From Gammaproteobacteria bacterium (GTDB lineage Bacteria > Pseudomonadota > Gammaproteobacteria > UBA6429 > Thiohalophilaceae): DNA of 23,386 bases. Of the stretch, positions 22,838 through 23,386 are shown piece by piece. The notes beneath the pieces were generated by a model. That model was not told the DNA's origin. It saw only the letters and a program-made list of their open reading frames with translations, and ran no database searches. Where the stretch lies: the NCBI GenBank assembly GCA_024639445.1, contig JAHEIJ010000002.1, forward strand, positions 1 through 23,386, in the 5' to 3' direction. Within the stretch, counting starts at the first letter, position 1; every line of letters starts with the position of its first letter. Made by a program: the position numbers and the translations under genes.

Positions 22838-22867
22838 AAAAAGGCCTCTTCAAGAGGCCTTTTTTTT
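22838..22867 (+). terminator. Rho-independent terminator after rpoH
   Basis: Stem AAAAAGGCCTCT/AGAGGCCTTTTT with a 3-base loop (TCA) and eight Ts, 20 bases after the rpoH stop. The matching A-run means it can also end the convergent transcript of the small gene at 22893-22994. Confidence 0.92.
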
Positions 22868-22892
22868 CGAATCTGTTCTGAGTGTTTTTTTA

Positions 22893-22994
22893 TTAGCTGC
22901 CAAGCAATACCGAGAAGAAACTCAGGTAAGCGATCACGATCAAGGCAATCACGATTAACATCGGGAAGTTCTGAAAGGTAAGCATTTCTTTCAT
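22893..22994 (-). CDS. 33-residue single-pass membrane protein downstream of ccoS
   Basis: Unrecognised small gene. The peptide is MKEMLTFQNFPMLIVIALIV followed by IAYLSFFSVLLGS: a short polar N-terminus, then one hydrophobic helix covering about residues 11-31. Evidence that it is real: an ATG with AGGAC at 7-base spacing, a plausible promoter directly upstream (23031-23059), a clean stop, and a bidirectional terminator 25 bases after the stop. It follows ccoI-ccoS, the cbb3 oxidase maturation genes, on the same strand. Small one-helix subunits are known in cbb3 oxidases (CcoQ, CcoM), so an accessory role for the oxidase is an attractive guess. I cannot match it to a named family from memory, so the function is unassigned. 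Confidence 0.65.
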   Translation of the reverse strand: MKEMLTFQNFPMLIVIALIVIAYLSFFSVLLGS

Positions 22995-23030
22995 GGTCAG
23001 GTCCTGTTCAAGTCAAAAAATTTTGTGCGA

Positions 23031-23059
23031 ATTCTAGTTTAGCTGGAGACCCGCTTCAA
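23031..23059 (-). promoter_or_regulatory. promoter for the small membrane-protein gene
   Basis: On the minus strand: -35 TTGAAG (overlapping the ccoS stop), 17-base spacer, -10 TAGAAT. The predicted transcript would start near 23024, giving a leader of about 30 bases to the small ATG. Four of six and five of six consensus matches. Confidence 0.5.
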
Positions 23060-23256
23060 GCGTCAGTAGGAGTCTTGTCATCTTCTGCGGCCTTGCTTCG
23101 CCCCGGAATGCGTGGATCGTCATCATCCATCAGGATCCGGTGGGCCGGCCCTTCCATGTCATCAAACTGGCCGCTGCGCACCGCCCATAAAAAGGCCCAG
23201 ATGGCCACGCCGAGAAAAACCATCCCCAGGGGAATCAGTAAAAACAGTATCGTCAT
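23056..23256 (-). CDS. ccoS: cbb3-type cytochrome oxidase assembly protein CcoS
   Basis: Small membrane protein needed for cofactor insertion into cbb3 oxidase. It has 66 residues: one N-terminal helix (about 3-26, ILFLLIPLGMVFLGVAIWAF) followed directly by the family signature WAVRSGQFDDMEGPAHRIL (24-42) and the acidic DDDDP. The C-terminal 20 residues are polar and variable. Its ATG overlaps the stop of ccoI (ATGA, 23253-23256), so the two are translationally coupled, as in the standard ccoGHIS order. Confidence 0.95.
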   Translation of the reverse strand: MTILFLLIPLGMVFLGVAIWAFLWAVRSGQFDDMEGPAHRILMDDDDPRIPGRSKAAEDDKTPTDA

Positions 23257-23386
23257 GATATTTCCAGTGTCGCGACTCGCGCTCGCGGCGGCTCAGCGCC
23301 GGGCTGAGTATACTGTTTATTCAACCGCAACGCATTGAGCACGACGATCAGGGAACTGGCTGACATGCCAATGGCCGCCATCCAGG
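23253..23386 (-). CDS. ccoI: C-terminus of copper-translocating P-type ATPase CcoI, partial
   Basis: Only the last 43 residues are in the window; the gene continues past the right edge. The visible part begins WMAAIGMSASSLIVVLNALR, which matches the last transmembrane helix of CopA/FixI-type ATPases (AAIGMSxSSLxVVxNALRL). It is followed by a polar tail of about 22 residues (LNKQYTQPGAEPPRARVATL). CcoI brings copper to cbb3 oxidase. The assignment to CcoI rather than another copper ATPase rests on the 4-base overlap with ccoS. Confidence 0.9.
   Translation of the reverse strand, partial: WMAAIGMSASSLIVVLNALRLNKQYTQPGAEPPRARVATLEIS

Noticed and set aside
23292..23308. Inverted repeat CTCAGC-GCCGG-GCTGAG
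   Set aside because: It lies inside the ccoI coding tail and has no T-run; most likely a by-product of GC-rich codons.

Overview
The window reads as a chromosomal core segment of a gammaproteobacterium, probably one of the free-living, respiratory, sulfur- or methane-oxidiser-like lineages (Chromatiales/Thiotrichales type). This rests on gene order: coaBC-dut next to a phosphomannomutase-type gene, radC-rpmB-rpmG, an M16 peptidase pair-rsmD-coaD-ferredoxin run divergent from ftsY-ftsE-ftsX with rpoH nearby, and a ccoI-ccoS (cbb3 oxidase maturation) end. The genus cannot be named from sequence alone. I see no rRNA, tRNA, CRISPR array, insertion sequence or phage gene, and no stretch over 300 bases lacks a gene.

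Layout. (1) 1-2013, minus strand: coaBC, dut and the start of a membrane-anchored protein that is probably a phosphomannomutase/phosphoglucomutase. (2) 2159-3361, plus strand: radC, then rpmB-rpmG with their own promoter and a terminator. (3) 3451-6476, minus strand: a globin-coupled diguanylate cyclase whose stop codon overlaps the start of a HyuA-type hydantoinase/oxoprolinase gene. (4) 6559-10543, plus strand: a tightly packed four-gene Gld-like ABC export cluster (ATPase, permease, GldG-like protein, DUF4340 protein), followed by mutM (10616-11431). (5) 11576-17524, minus strand: two M16 peptidase-family proteins (one with the zinc motif, one without), rsmD, coaD, a 2[4Fe-4S] ferredoxin with its terminator, then ggt. 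(6) 17641-22818, plus strand: ftsY, ftsE, ftsX, a REC-REC-GGDEF response regulator, rpoH and a terminator. (7) 22893-23386, minus strand: the end of ccoI, ccoS, and an unannotated 33-residue single-helix membrane protein that appears to have its own promoter.

How the genes fit together. Most are housekeeping: CoA synthesis (CoaBC, CoaD), nucleotide hygiene and repair (Dut, MutM), ribosome parts and modification (L28, L33, RsmD), membrane targeting and division (FtsY, FtsE, FtsX), heat shock (RpoH), glutathione turnover (Ggt), and cbb3 oxidase assembly (CcoI, CcoS). Two c-di-GMP synthases are set among them: one probably haem/oxygen-sensing, one an output of a two-receiver protein with a degenerate first receiver.

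The most striking signal is regulatory. The rpoH promoter contains a nearly perfect CIRCE element (TTGGCACTC-N9-GAGTGCTAA, 21907-21933) spanning from the -35 into the -10. This suggests that the heat-shock sigma factor gene is itself under the HrcA repressor. The second most interesting item is the small membrane-protein gene next to ccoS.
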